The notes: generated by a model not told the origin, from the sequence alone. DNA of 64,000 nucleotides from CAVQGZ01 sp963712175 (GCA_963712175.1 CAVQGZ010000001.1:277111-341110), one strand, 5' to 3'; shown: positions 48,854-59,100, numbered from the stretch's first letter. Program-made: numbers and translations.

Positions 48854-49552
48854 GTGCGAGTCGAGGACGCCTATGTCGCAGCCTGGCGTGCCGGCCGGCG
48901 GGTCGCCGAGCCGACCGGGCTGCTCGAACGTTGGGCCACGTCCCCACGACGGCCGGTGCGGCACGTCCGGTCGCTGTTCGCCATCCATGACGTGGCGGAC
49001 ATGATCGATCTCGACCTCGCCTGGTGGTCCTACCCGGCCATCGACGCCGTGGACGCGCTGCTGGCCGAGCGCGGCGGGCAGGCACGCGTCTTCGAGTACG
49101 GCGCCGGCGCCAGCACGGCGTGGCTGGCCAGCCGCAGCGGGTCGGTGACCTCGGTCGAGCACGACGCCGGCTTCGCGGAGTTCCTGGCACCCCTGCTGAC
49201 GGCCTACCCCAACACAACGCTGCGTCTCGTGCCGGCGGCGCCGTCCCAGCGACCCGCAGTCGGGTCGAGGCGCCGGGGGCACGCCGGGCTCGACTTCTCC
49301 GACTACGTCACCGCCATCGACGCCGTCGAGGGTGAGTTCGACCTGGTCGTGGTGGACGGTCGCGCCCGGGTCGCCTGCGTGCGCGCGGCACTGCCCCGTC
49401 TGGCGCCCGACGGGGTCGTGCTGCTCGACAACGCCGACCGCGACGAGTACGCCACCGTCGTCGGTGACCCGTCGTTGCAGGTGCGGGTGCTGCGCGGCGC
49501 GACACCGTGCCTGCCGTACCCGACGAGCACCGCGCTGCTGCGGCCCCGCTGA
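48854..49552 (+). CDS. SAM-dependent methyltransferase-like protein (class I fold)
   Basis: 232 residues with a Rossmann-type motif I RVFEYGAGASTAWLASRSG, then VTSVEHDAGFAEFLAPLL, EFDLVVVDGRARVACVRAAL and LPRLAPDGVVLLDNADRDEY. This pattern is typical of small sugar- or lipid-pathway methyltransferases; substrate unknown. GTG at 48854 with AGAGGGG just upstream (GTG 48848 is an alternative). Divergent from the UPF0104 gene, 59 bases apart. Confidence 0.82.
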   Translation: MRVEDAYVAAWRAGRRVAEPTGLLERWATSPRRPVRHVRSLFAIHDVADMIDLDLAWWSYPAIDAVDALLAERGGQARVFEYGAGASTAWLASRSGSVTSVEHDAGFAEFLAPLLTAYPNTTLRLVPAAPSQRPAVGSRRRGHAGLDFSDYVTAIDAVEGEFDLVVVDGRARVACVRAALPRLAPDGVVLLDNADRDEYATVVGDPSLQVRVLRGATPCLPYPTSTALLRPR

Positions 49553-49562
49553 CCGAGGTCGC

Positions 49563-50468
49563 CTAGGGCGCACGGGAGCGCACGATCAGGTCGGCCAGCA
49601 GCGCGATCGACCCGATGATCAGCCCAGTCAGCAAGATCAGCACCGTGTTGTTGGCCAGCCGGAACGGGGCCTCGAACTGGTCGAAGACCAGCTTCGCCGT
49701 GCCCAGCACCGCCAGCGCGATGGCCACCGGCATCAGCACCTTGAGCGGGTTGAAGAACATCACCATCCGCAGCACCTGCAGGATGTAGCGGTACGCGTCC
49801 TTGAACGGATGGAACTTCGAGCTCCCCGCGCGCGTCGCGTAGTCGATCGGTACGTAGGCCACCGGCTGCTGGTTCTGCAAGAACGCCAACGTGATCGTGG
49901 TGACGCAGGAGAACCCCGCCGGCAACAGCCGCAGGTAGGGCCGTCCCGCGTCGGCGCGAAACGCACGCAGTCCTGAGTTCAGATCCGGGATGGACGCCCC
50001 GCTCAGGTACTCCGCGATCTTGCGGATCGTCCACTTGGCCGGGACACGAGCGAACCGGTGGCTGCCCTTCTCCGATGTTCGGGCGCCCACCACCTGGTCG
50101 AACCCCGGGTTGTCGTCGAGAAACTGCACCAGCTCGGGGATCCGCTCGTTCGGGTAGGTCATGTCGGCATCGGTCCACACGACGATCTCGCCGCGAGCCA
50201 TCTGCGACCCGATCCGTCGAACCGTGCCCGAGCCCCCGTTGGTCTGGAACGACACAACCTTCAGGTGGGGGTGCTTCGGCTCGATCTGACGCAAGCGCTC
50301 CAGCGTGGCGTCCGTCGACTTGTCGTCGATCGCCAGCACCTCGTAGGAGTACGGGCTGTCATCCAGCGCCGCGCAGATCCGCTCCACCTCGAGCGTCACA
50401 TGGTCCTGCTCGTTGAAGCATGGCAGCACGACCGACACCTTCACGTCGGCGCCACCGTGACCGTCCAC
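49563..50468 (-). CDS. Family 2 glycosyltransferase (polyprenol-phosphate type)
   Basis: 301 residues: GT-A domain KVSVVLPCFNEQDHVTLEVE, YEVLAIDDKSTDATLERL, EIVVWTDADMTYPNERIPEL, DLNSGLRAFRADAGR, and two C-terminal membrane spans (VLMPVAIALAVLGTAKLVF; TVLILLTGLIIGSIALLADL). This resembles dolichol/decaprenyl-phosphate sugar transferases; the sugar is unknown. GTG at 50468 with TAACCT 6 bases upstream, back to back with the fbiA promoter. Confidence 0.92.
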   Translation of the reverse strand: MDGHGGADVKVSVVLPCFNEQDHVTLEVERICAALDDSPYSYEVLAIDDKSTDATLERLRQIEPKHPHLKVVSFQTNGGSGTVRRIGSQMARGEIVVWTDADMTYPNERIPELVQFLDDNPGFDQVVGARTSEKGSHRFARVPAKWTIRKIAEYLSGASIPDLNSGLRAFRADAGRPYLRLLPAGFSCVTTITLAFLQNQQPVAYVPIDYATRAGSSKFHPFKDAYRYILQVLRMVMFFNPLKVLMPVAIALAVLGTAKLVFDQFEAPFRLANNTVLILLTGLIIGSIALLADLIVRSRAP

Positions 50469-50474
50469 TGTTGC

Positions 50475-50487
50475 AGGTTAGTAGCGT
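50475..50487. promoter_or_regulatory. Back-to-back divergent -10 elements (GT2 gene and fbiA)
   Basis: The minus strand has TAACCT (50475-50480, 6 bases before GTG 50468). The plus strand has TAGCGT (50482-50487, 8 bases before GTG 50496). A single base separates them, so one DNA opening site could serve both directions. Confidence 0.5.
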
Positions 50488-50495
50488 CCTGCGTC

Positions 50496-51483
50496 GTGAC
50501 AGGACTGCGCATCACCTGCCTGGCCGGCGGAGTCGGAGCCGCGAGGTTCCTGACGGGGCTCCTAGCGGTCCTGGACGAGGACCATCCCGGCAGCGAGGTG
50601 ACTGTCGTGGGCAACACCGCGGATGACGTGACGTTGTTCGGCCTGCACATCAGCCCCGACCTCGACACCGTGATGTACACCATCGGCGGCGGCGTGCACT
50701 CCGAGCAGGGCTGGGGTCGCGCCGACGAGACGTTCACCACGATGGCCGAGCTGGCGGCCTATGGCGTGGAGCCTCAGTGGTTCTCCCTGGGGGACCGCGA
50801 CCTGGCCACTCACGTGGTGCGCACGCAGATGCTGAGCGGGTACCCGCTGTCGGCTGTCACCGCAGCGCTGTCGCAGCGGTGGCTCGCCGATCTACCCGTT
50901 CCGGTCACGCTGCTGCCCATGACCGACGACAGGGTCGAGACGCACGTCGTCGTCGACGACCCCGAGCGCGGTCGCGCGGGCCATGCACTTCCAGGAGTGG
51001 TGGGTGCGCTACCGGGCGTCCCTACCGGCCCATCAGATCGCGCTCGTCGGTGTCGAGGCGGCCCGACCAGCGCCTGGTGTTCTCGATGCCATCGCCGCAG
51101 CCGACGTGGTAGTCCTGCCACCGTCCAACCCCGTCGTGAGCATCGGGCCGATCCTGTCGGTGCCTGGGTTGCGTGACGCGGTACGGGAGTCGGCCGCACC
51201 GGTCGTCGGGCTCTCGCCCATCATCGGTGGCCGACCAGTGCGCGGCATGGCCGACGCCTGCTTGGCTGCGATCGGGGTGGAGTCAAGCGCGTTAGCCGTG
51301 GCCGGCCTGTACGCGGATCTCCTCGACGGATGGCTCGTGGACTCCTCCGACGCGGCGTACGCCGGCGCCATCGAGGCGCTGGGGGTGCAGCCTCGCGCTC
51401 TCCCGCTGCTGATGAGCGACGAGGATGCAACCAAGCAGATGGCACGCAGCGCCCTGGACCTGGCGGGCGACATCCACGCATGA
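50496..51483 (+). CDS. fbiA: F420 biosynthesis phospho-lactate transferase FbiA (CofD), one-base frameshift
   Basis: Transfers a phospho-lactyl-type group to FO, making F420-0 or its dehydro form. About 329 residues: TGLRITCLAGGVGAARFLTG, VVGNTADDVTLFGLHISPDL, DTVMYTIGG. After VVDDPERGRA (near 50972) the frame changes: the next frame gives MHFQEWWVRYRASLPAHQIA, PPSNPVVSIGPILSVPGLRD and PIIGGRPVRG. The span is 3n+1; one extra G in a GGG run near 50978 explains it. GTG at 50496. The stop overlaps the fbiB ATG (ATGA). Confidence 0.92.
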
Positions 51484-52781
51484 GCCTGACCGCGTTGCCA
51501 CTTGACGGCATACCCGAGGTTCGACCCGGTGATGACCTGGCGGCCCTGCATCGTCGCGGCCGCGACCCGATCAGGTGGCCCGGGGCTTGACGACGGCGAC
51601 ATCCTCGTGGTGACGAGCAAGGTGGTCAGCAAGGCCGAGGGAAGGCTGGTGCACGGTCGGGACCGTGACGAGGTCATCGACGAGGAGACCGCCGAGGTCG
51701 TCTCGGAGTGGACCGGGCCACAGGGCCGAACGGTGATCGCGCGCACACGGCACGGGCTGGTGCTGGCGGCGGCCGGCGTCGACGCGTCCAACGTCGAGCC
51801 CGGCACGCTCGTCCTGCTACCGCAGGACCCGGACGCGTCGGCTCGTCGTATCCGCGCGTCAGTACGGGTCTGGCTGGACGTCAACGTGGCTGTGGTGGTC
51901 TCCGACACCATGGGTCGGGCCTGGCGTGTCGGCCAGACCGACGCGGCCATCGGGGCGGCCGGACTCGCGGTGCTCGATGACCTGCGAGGCACCGCCGACT
52001 CCCACGGGCAGTCGCTGGACGTGACGGTGCGTGCCGTCGCGGACGAGATCGCGTCCACGGCGGATCTCGTCGCAGGTAAGGCATCCGGGGTGCCCGCCGT
52101 CGTGATCCGTGGCCTCTCCGGCTTGGTCCTCGACGCCGATGACGAGGGGCTGGGGGCCACCGCCTTGATTCGCGCCGAGGCCGAGGACCGCTTTCGGCTG
52201 GGGACCAACGAGGCGATGCGAGAGGCAGTCCTGCAGAGGCGAACGGTGCGGCGCTTCACCGACGAACCTGTCCCGCCGGAGGCGATCGAGCGCGCCATCT
52301 CCGCCGCGCGCACAGCGCCCGCGCCGCACCACACGAAGCCGTGGGAGTTCGTGGTTCTGACACGCGGAGACCAGCGGACTGCGCTGCTGGACGCCATGCG
52401 GGCCGCGTGGATCGCCGATCTCGAGGCAGACGGGCTCACCGACGACGCGATCAGGCGGAGAGTCAGTCGAGGGGACCTGCTGCGCGACGCGCCTGTTCTG
52501 GTGGTTCCGCTACTGAAGACCGATGCGGCCCACCCGTACCCCGACGCACGTCGAGCCGAGCGCCGAGCGCACCATGTTCGTCCTGTCGATGGGCGCAGCC
52601 ATCGAGAACATGCTCGTGAGTCTCGCGGCCGACGGACTCGGCGCGGCATGGACTGGGGTCCACGCTCTTCTGCCCCGACATCGTCCGGGACTCGCTCGAC
52701 GTCCCCGCCGAGTGGTCGCCGGCCGGGGCGGTTGCCGTGGGGCTACCCCGCCGCTCCGCGACGTGGTTGACGGGCACCTGA
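51480..52781 (+). CDS. fbiB: Coenzyme F420 gamma-glutamyl ligase FbiB, with at least three one-base frameshifts
   Basis: Bifunctional enzyme adding glutamates to F420-0, with a C-terminal FMN nitroreductase-fold domain that reduces dehydro-F420-0. Starts MSLTALPLDGIPEVRPGDDL (51480), then one extra base near 51550 leads to GLDDGDILVVTSKVVSKAEG, DTMGRAWRVGQTDAAIGAAG and the nitroreductase start RRTVRRFTDEPVPPEA. A second shift near 52560 gives ERTMFVLSMGAAIENMLVSL. A third near 52665 gives FCPDIVRDSLDVPAEWSPAG. Three +1 shifts return the span to a multiple of three. The last few residues are uncertain. Confidence 0.88.
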
Positions 52782-52957
52782 ACCGAGCGCGATTCGAAGC
52801 GATTGTTTGTCACATACGTCACTGCTGTCACCTGCGTATCTGCAGGTCACACGCGTGTAATTCAGCCTCACGACTAGACGTGCGTCCCACCGACGCGGCA
52901 TCCTTCGCTCTCACTGCCCGAACTTCCCCCGAGCGCGGGAGCTGGAGGTTGCTCGCC

Positions 52958-55900
52958 ATGGGCCGTGTGCCGGTGCGTCTGCGACGCATGCCCACCCTCG
53001 TCGTCACGCCCGTGCTGGCTCTGTCACTCGTCGGGCTGCCTGCCGTCGACGCGAGTCCGGCAGCGACGCCGGTCGCACCGGAACTGACGACCGTGTCGCT
53101 TGACGGTATTGAGTCTGGCCCAGCGGCTGCCGAGCAGATGCCCGACACGCCGGAAGCGATGCCGCGGACACCGACCACGCTGACCCGCTTGTTGACGAGC
53201 AGGACGGGCATACGGACGCCGACGGTGACCCAGAGTCGTTCGACGTGGTGGCGACGTCGGAGCCGGTCGAGACCGATCCCTTCCGCGTCGTCGCGGTGAC
53301 CTGGAACGACAGCGATGTCGAAGTCGACGAACTCAACGCCTGGATCCGCTACCGCTCCGGCGACGAGTGGTCGGACTGGTACCCGCTCCCGGAGTCTGAC
53401 GACCATGGCCCCGATCCAGGGTGCGACAGAGGCGTCCGAGCAGCGCGAGGGGACGGACCCACTGATCGTCCCGGAGTCCGACGGCGTTCAGGTGCGGGTC
53501 GACACGTTGGACGGGGCTGAGGTGGACGACTTGAGGGTCGACCTCATCGACCCAGGGCAGTCGAACGCCGATGCGCAGCGATCGGCACCTCGGCTGCCGC
53601 CGCGCGCAGGCTGCCAGTCAGCCGACGATCTACTCGCGAGCGGACTGGGGAGCCGACGAGTCGCTGCGCGGCGGCACGGTGGAGTTCGGCCAGATCCAAG
53701 CTGGCTTCGTCCATCACACCGTGAATTCCAACGACTACCGGCAAGAGGACGTGCCGGCGATCATCCGGGGCATCTACGCCTACCACGTACAGAGTCGGGG
53801 TTGGCGCGACATCGGCTACAACTTCCTCATCGACAAGTGGGGCCGCATCTGGGAAGGCCGCTACGGGGGCGTCGACAAGCCAGTGACCGGAGCCCACACG
53901 CTCGGCCACAACGACGACGTATTCGGGGCATCGGCGATCGGGACGTACGTCAACACCGAGCCGACATCGGCCACGCTCGACGCGTACGCGCGGCTGTTTG
54001 CGTGGAAGTTCAGCCTGCACGAAGTCGACCCCCTGGTCCAAGCCAATCTCGACGGGGAGGTCGTCAACACAATCTCGGGGCACCGGGACACGTACGCGAC
54101 CGCGTGTCCAGGAGATCGCTTGTACGCCCGGCTTCCCGAACTGAGAACGAACACCTCCAGTCTCATGGCGACCCCGGAGCCACCGCCTGCGGCTACGGCG
54201 ACGAAGGCCGTCCCCGAGGGCGACTTCGACTTCAACCGCGACGGCAACCCCGACATCATCGCCCGCTCCACCACCGGCAACCTCTACCTCTACCCCGGCA
54301 ACGGCGGCACCGGCTTCGGAGCCCGCGCCACGATCGGCTACGGCGGCTGGAACGGCATGACCGCCCTCATCGGACCCGGCGACTTCAACCGCGACGGCAA
54401 CCCCGACATCATCGCCCGCTCCACCACCGGCAACCTCTACCTCTACCCCGGCAACGGCGGCACCGGCTTCGGAGCCCGCGCCACGATCGGCTACGGCGGC
54501 TGGAACGGCATGACCGCCCTCATCGGACCCGGCGACTTCAACCGCGACGGCAACCCCGACATCATCGCCCGCTCCACCACCGGCAACCTCTACCTCTACC
54601 CCGGCAACGGCGGCACCGGCTTCGGAGCCCGCGCCACGATCGGCTACGGCGGCTGGAACGGCATGACCGCCCTCATCGGACCCGGCGACTTCAACCGCGA
54701 CGGCAACCCCGACATCATCGCCCGCTCCACCACCGGCAACCTCTACCTCTACCCCGGCAACGGCGGCACCGGCTTCGGAGCCCGCGCCACGATCGGCTAC
54801 GGCGGCTGGAACGGCATGACCGCCCTCGCACCCGACCACACCGACCCGCCTCCCCAGGACGCGACGACCCAGGAGGCGACGACTCAGGACTCTTCCCAGC
54901 TGCCCGACCGTGACTTCGACTTCAACCGCGACGGCAACCCCGACATCATCGCCCGCTCCACCACCGGCAACCTCTACCTCTACCCCGGCAACGGCGGCAC
55001 CGGCTTCGGAGCCCGCGCCACGATCGGCTACGGCGGCTGGAACGGCATGACCGCCCTCATCGGACCCGGCGACTTCAACCGCGACGGCAACCCCGACATC
55101 ATCGCCCGCTCCACCACCGGCAACCTCTACCTCTACCCCGGCAACGGCGGCACCGGCTTCGGAGCCCGCGTCACGATCGGCTACGGCGGCTGGAACGGCA
55201 TGACCGCCCTCATCGGACCCGGCGACTTCAACCGCGACGGCAACCCCGACATCATCGCCCGCTCCACCACCGGCAACCTCTACCTCTACCCCGGCAACGG
55301 CGGCACCGGCTTCGGAGCCCGCGCCACGATCGGCTACGGCGGCTGGAACGGCATGACCGCCCTCATCGGACCCGGCGACTTCAACCGCGACGGCAACCCC
55401 GACATCATCGCCCGCTCCACCACCGGCAACCTCTACCTCTACCCCGGCAACGGCGGCACCGGCTTCGGAGCCCGCGCCACGATCGGCTACGGCGGCTGGA
55501 ACGGCATGACCGCCCTCATCGGACCCGGCGACTTCAACCGCGACGGCAACCCCGACATCATCGCCCGCTCCACCACCGGCAACCTCTACCTCTACCCCGG
55601 CAACGGCGGCACCGGCTTCGGAGCCCGCGCCACGATCGGCTACGGCGGCTGGAACGGCATGACCGCCCTCATCGGACCCGGCGACTTCAACCGCGACGGC
55701 AACCCCGACATCATCGCCCGCTCCACCACCGGCAACCTCTACCTCTACCCCGGCAACGGCGGCACCGGCTTCGGAGCCCGCGCCACGATCGGCTACGGCG
55801 GCTGGAACGGCATGACCGCCCTCGCACCCGACCACACCGACAACAACCAGCTGCTGCTTGAGTCCGTGGCGCGCCCGGCTGACGGCGCCTTCACCCTGTC

Positions 55901-57035
55901 CGGCCGTGGATATGGGCATGGTCGCGGACTGAGCCAGTGGGGCAGCTACAAGGCCGCGTCCATGGGGGAAACGTGGCGGTCGATCGTTAGCTTCTACTAC
56001 CCGGGGGCAGCTCTCAAGAACGCCAGCAGTGGCACCATCCGAGTGCGATTGGAGGGCGACACCGGCAATGACCTGATCGTGCGGCCCGAGGCTGGCCTCA
56101 CGATCGAGTGGACGAGAGAGTCGGGCGAGCGGGCGGTGGCTATCGCGCCCACACAGATCGGCAGCTGCTCACCCCGTTGGTGGCGGGTCCGCGCGGTCGG
56201 TTCGGACCAAGCCATCGACTACCTGTGCAACGACTGGCAGACGTGGCAAGGCACGTCGGCGATCAGAGGCACAGCTCCCGTGGCGTTCCTGACTTCCGAC
56301 GGCGTGATCGACACGGCTGTCCGAGCGGGCAGTGGGTTCGTTCGGAAGGCATACCGGGGCAAGCTCGAAGGAATCAACTTCGCAGGGTCCATCGCAGTGA
56401 CCAACGTGGTTGCGTTGGAGTCCTACCTTCGATCTGTCGTCCCGAACGAGATCCCGGCCTCCTGGCCGAACGAGGCGCTGAACGCCCAAGCGGTAGCGGC
56501 CCGTACCTATGCAATGCGGGAACGCTACGACCGTGCTCGGCAGCCATTCGACGTCTACGACAGCACGAGAAGCCAGGTCTACCGAGGTGTCCACCTCTAC
56601 GACGACAGCTGGAACGTCGTGCGAACGCACGAAGACTCGCGTACGGACGCAGCCGTCGCTGCGACAGCAGGCCAGTTCCTCGAGGTCAGCGGGGTGCCCG
56701 CCTTTACTCAGTTCTCATCCTCCAACGGAGGCGTGACCGCAGCGGGGTCCGTCCCGTACCTGCGCCATCAGCTGGACGCGTGGGATCGCGCTGCTACTGC
56801 AAACCCGAATCGCGAGTGGAAGGATTCGATCTCGGTCTCTGCCCTGGAGTCGCGCTACCCCGCGATTGGGACCCTGCGCCAGGTCCGGGTACTCGAGCGG
56901 TCCGGAGAGGGCGCCTGGGGGGGGCGGGTTCTCCGTGTGCGCCTGGACGGCTCAGCAGGCGGCGTTACGCTGTCTTCAGACACCTCGATACGTCGCACGT
57001 TTGGGACCTTGTCGTCCTACTTCACCATCTCTTGA
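52958..57035 (+). CDS. Secreted PGRP amidase / FG-GAP repeat / SpoIID fusion protein (N-terminus frameshifted)
   Basis: Secreted wall-active protein of about 1350 residues. ATG at 52958 (GGAGG upstream) opens a signal peptide (LVVTPVLALSLVGLPAVDAS). About 200 N-terminal residues are spread over frames by four indels (near 53165, 53420, 53572, 53624). Then come a PGRP-type amidase (YSRADWGADESLR; zinc ligands His 53712-53717, His 54081, Cys 54105), ten FG-GAP-like repeats with calcium-loop pattern DFNRDGNPD, and a SpoIID/LytB domain (55880-57035) with the catalytic-Glu motif VVPNEIPASWP (Glu codon 56448). Amidases strip peptides; SpoIID cuts the stripped glycan. Confidence 0.88.
54228..54827 (+). 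repeat. FG-GAP repeat block 1: four tandem 153-bp units
   Basis: Units begin at 54228, 54381, 54534 and 54687; each encodes 51 residues starting DFNRDGNPDIIARSTTGNLY and ending GWNGMTALIGPG (the last ends TALAPDHTD). The units read identical at the DNA level. Confidence 0.95.
54918..55823 (+). repeat. FG-GAP repeat block 2: six tandem 153-bp units
   Basis: Units begin at 54918, 55071, 55224, 55377, 55530 and 55683. They match block 1 except for one C-to-T change at 55171 (Ala to Val). A 30-residue Gln/Thr/Pro linker (54828-54917) separates the blocks, and both blocks end with the same APDHTD segment, as if the whole block had been duplicated. Confidence 0.95.
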
Positions 57036-57222
57036 CCAGGGCTGGCGGCGCCATGCGTGCCGCTGACACGAGCCCACGGCAATCGGGCGCCGACGCCAAG
57101 TCGCTAGGCCGAAGTTACGACCCTTGTGAGGGTCGGATCGGCTGGTTGACCTGGTGAAGTGTTGTCGATTGTAGGCCGGGTGTGTCGTCACTAAATCTGC
57201 CGGGTTGTCGGGCCGGTTGTGC

Positions 57223-57228
57223 TACGTT
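57223..57228 (+). promoter_or_regulatory. -10-like element of the IS1634-type transposase
   Basis: TACGTT ends 6 bases before the GTG at 57235; the IS uses the same leaderless layout as host genes. Confidence 0.4.
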
Positions 57229-57234
57229 CCACCT

Positions 57235-59016
57235 GTGGGGAAGCGATCTGGTGCAGTGCATGTGACGACTCACCGTCGTCACTACGTGGGCAAGGATGGG
57301 GTGGAGCGGACCTACGAGACGCATCTGCTGCGCCGGTCCTACCGCGAGGACGGCAAGGCCAAGAACGAGACCGTGGCCAACCTGTCGCACCTGCCGGGGC
57401 ACGTGATCGAGGTGATCCGCCGGGCGCTGGCCGGGGAGGTGCTGGTGCCGGCCGGGCAGGCCGCCACCGTCGCCCGCTCGGTCCCGCACGGGCATGTGGC
57501 CGCGGTGTGGGCCCAGGCCGCCGCGCTGGGCCTGCCCGCACTCCTCGGCCCGCCCGGGCGCCGACGCGACCTGGTCATGGCGCTGATCGTGGGCAGGGTG
57601 CTGCGACCCGCCTCGAAGCTGGCCACCGCGTCGTGGTGGGACGACACCACCATGGGCGCGGACCTGGGGGTGGCCGGGGCGTCGACTGATGAGGTCTACG
57701 CCGCGATGGACTGGCTGCTCACCCGCCAGGACGCCATCGAGGGCGCCCTGGCCCGCCGCCACCTCGCGCCGGCGGCGAACCCGGAAGCGATGGCGCTGTT
57801 CGACCTGTCCTCCTCCTGGGTGGAAGGACGCCACTGCCCGCTGGCCCAGCGCGGCTACTCCCGCGACGGCAAGAAGAACCGCACCCAGATCGAGTACGGG
57901 CTGCTCACCGACCCGGCCGGGCGCCCGGTCGCGATCCGGGTGTTCCCCGGCGCCACCGCCGACCCGACCGCCTTCGTCGAGGCCGTGGCCGCGATGCGCA
58001 CCAAGTTCGGGCTGCGCCGGATGGTGATGGTCGGCGACCGCGGCATGATCACCGCCGCCCGGATCGAGGCGATCCGCGCCGGCAACGCCGAGCCCGGCGC
58101 CCGATCCGAGCTGGGCTGGCTGACTGCGCTGCGGGCCCCGGCGATCAAAGCCCTCGCCGCCGCCGGCGGGCCGCTGCAGCCCACCTTGTTCGACGAGCAC
58201 AACCTTGCCGAGATCACCCACCCCGACTACCCCGGCGAACGCCTCATCGCCTGCCGCAACCCGTTCCTGGCCGCCGAGCGCGCCCGCAAACGCGACGAGC
58301 TGCTCACCGCCACCGAAGCCAAGCTGGCCCCGCTGCTGGCCAGGGTCGCCGCCGGGAACCTCACCGGCGCCGACCAGATCGGGCTGAAGGTCGGCCGAGA
58401 CCTCAACACCTACAAGATGGCCAAGCACTTCGAGGTCACCATCACCGACACCACCCTCACCCTCACCCGCCGCAGCGCCCAGATCGACGCCGAGGCCGCC
58501 CTCGACGGCATCTACGTGCTGCGTACCAGCATCGACGCCCAGGCCCTCGACCCGGCCGGGGTGGTCGGTGCCTACAAGAACCTCGCCCACGTCGAACGCG
58601 ACTTCCGCAGCATCAAGGCAGACGACCTCGACCTGCGCCCCATCTACCACCGCCTCGACGACCGCGTCCGCGCCCACGTGCTCCTGGTCATGCTCGCCTG
58701 CTACCTCACCTGGCACCTACGCCGCACCCTCGCCCCGCTGACCTACACCGACGAGCACACCCCCACCCGCACCGACCCCGTCGCCCCCGCCACCCGCTCC
58801 ACAGCCGCCGCCGCCAAGGCCTCCCGACACCACGACGAGCACGGCGAGCCGGTCCGATCGTTCCGGTCACTGCTCGACCACCTCGCCACCCTGACCCGCA
58901 ACGACATCCGCTACGGCACCGACGGGCCCCTCGTGCCCACCCTCGCCGAACCCACCCCCACCCAGCGCCGCACCTTCGAACTGCTCGACACCACCATCCC
59001 GCTCACCCTGAAGTAG
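57235..59016 (+). CDS. IS1634-family (IS4 superfamily) DDE transposase
   Basis: 593 residues: THRRHYVGKDGVERTYETHL and SYREDGKAKNETVANLSHLP at the N-terminus are the IS1634 signature. The DDE catalytic residues sit in ALFDLSSSWVEG, MVMVGDRGMITAARI and HVERDFRSIKADDLDLRPIY. GTG at 57235 is used; an ATG-like start at 57205 lies before the -10-like box and a later GTG is possible. The gene is intact, so the element may be active. Confidence 0.92.
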   Translation: MGKRSGAVHVTTHRRHYVGKDGVERTYETHLLRRSYREDGKAKNETVANLSHLPGHVIEVIRRALAGEVLVPAGQAATVARSVPHGHVAAVWAQAAALGLPALLGPPGRRRDLVMALIVGRVLRPASKLATASWWDDTTMGADLGVAGASTDEVYAAMDWLLTRQDAIEGALARRHLAPAANPEAMALFDLSSSWVEGRHCPLAQRGYSRDGKKNRTQIEYGLLTDPAGRPVAIRVFPGATADPTAFVEAVAAMRTKFGLRRMVMVGDRGMITAARIEAIRAGNAEPGARSELGWLTALRAPAIKALAAAGGPLQPTLFDEHNLAEITHPDYPGERLIACRNPFLAAERARKRDELLTATEAKLAPLLARVAAGNLTGADQIGLKVGRDLNTYKMAKHFEVTITDTTLTLTRRSAQIDAEAALDGIYVLRTSIDAQALDPAGVVGAYKNLAHVERDFRSIKADDLDLRPIYHRLDDRVRAHVLLVMLACYLTWHLRRTLAPLTYTDEHTPTRTDPVAPATRSTAAAAKASRHHDEHGEPVRSFRSLLDHLATLTRNDIRYGTDGPLVPTLAEPTPTQRRTFELLDTTIPLTLK

Positions 59017-59100
59017 ACAGAACCACCCCACCCCGGGGACCCATAGAACCCCAGGCCAGCAGCAGGAAACCGCTCCCCAGAGGACTTAACTTCGGCCTAG

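Larger units (their letters stand above)
57104..59100 (+). mobile_element. IS1634-type insertion sequence (about 2.0 kb)
   Basis: Bounded by a perfect 14-bp inverted repeat, CTAGGCCGAAGTTA at 57104-57117 and its complement at 59087-59100, enclosing one transposase gene. No matching target-site duplication is seen in the flanks (AAGTCG left, ACGAGC right), which suggests a later deletion or rearrangement at one end. The right end abuts a fragment of the minus-strand protease gene. Confidence 0.88.

Noticed and set aside
54228..55823. CRISPR-like array
   Set aside because: Units are 153 bp, contiguous, coding and without unique spacers.
53544..55919. A 791-codon minus-strand ORF with AVAVEVAGSDEGG-type repeats
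   Set aside because: It is the exact antisense of the FG-GAP repeats; open only because the repeats lack stops in that frame. No start context, no known fold.
57115..58716. A 533-codon minus-strand ORF opposite the IS1634-type transposase
   Set aside because: Gly/Val/Asp-rich antisense shadow of an intact transposase.
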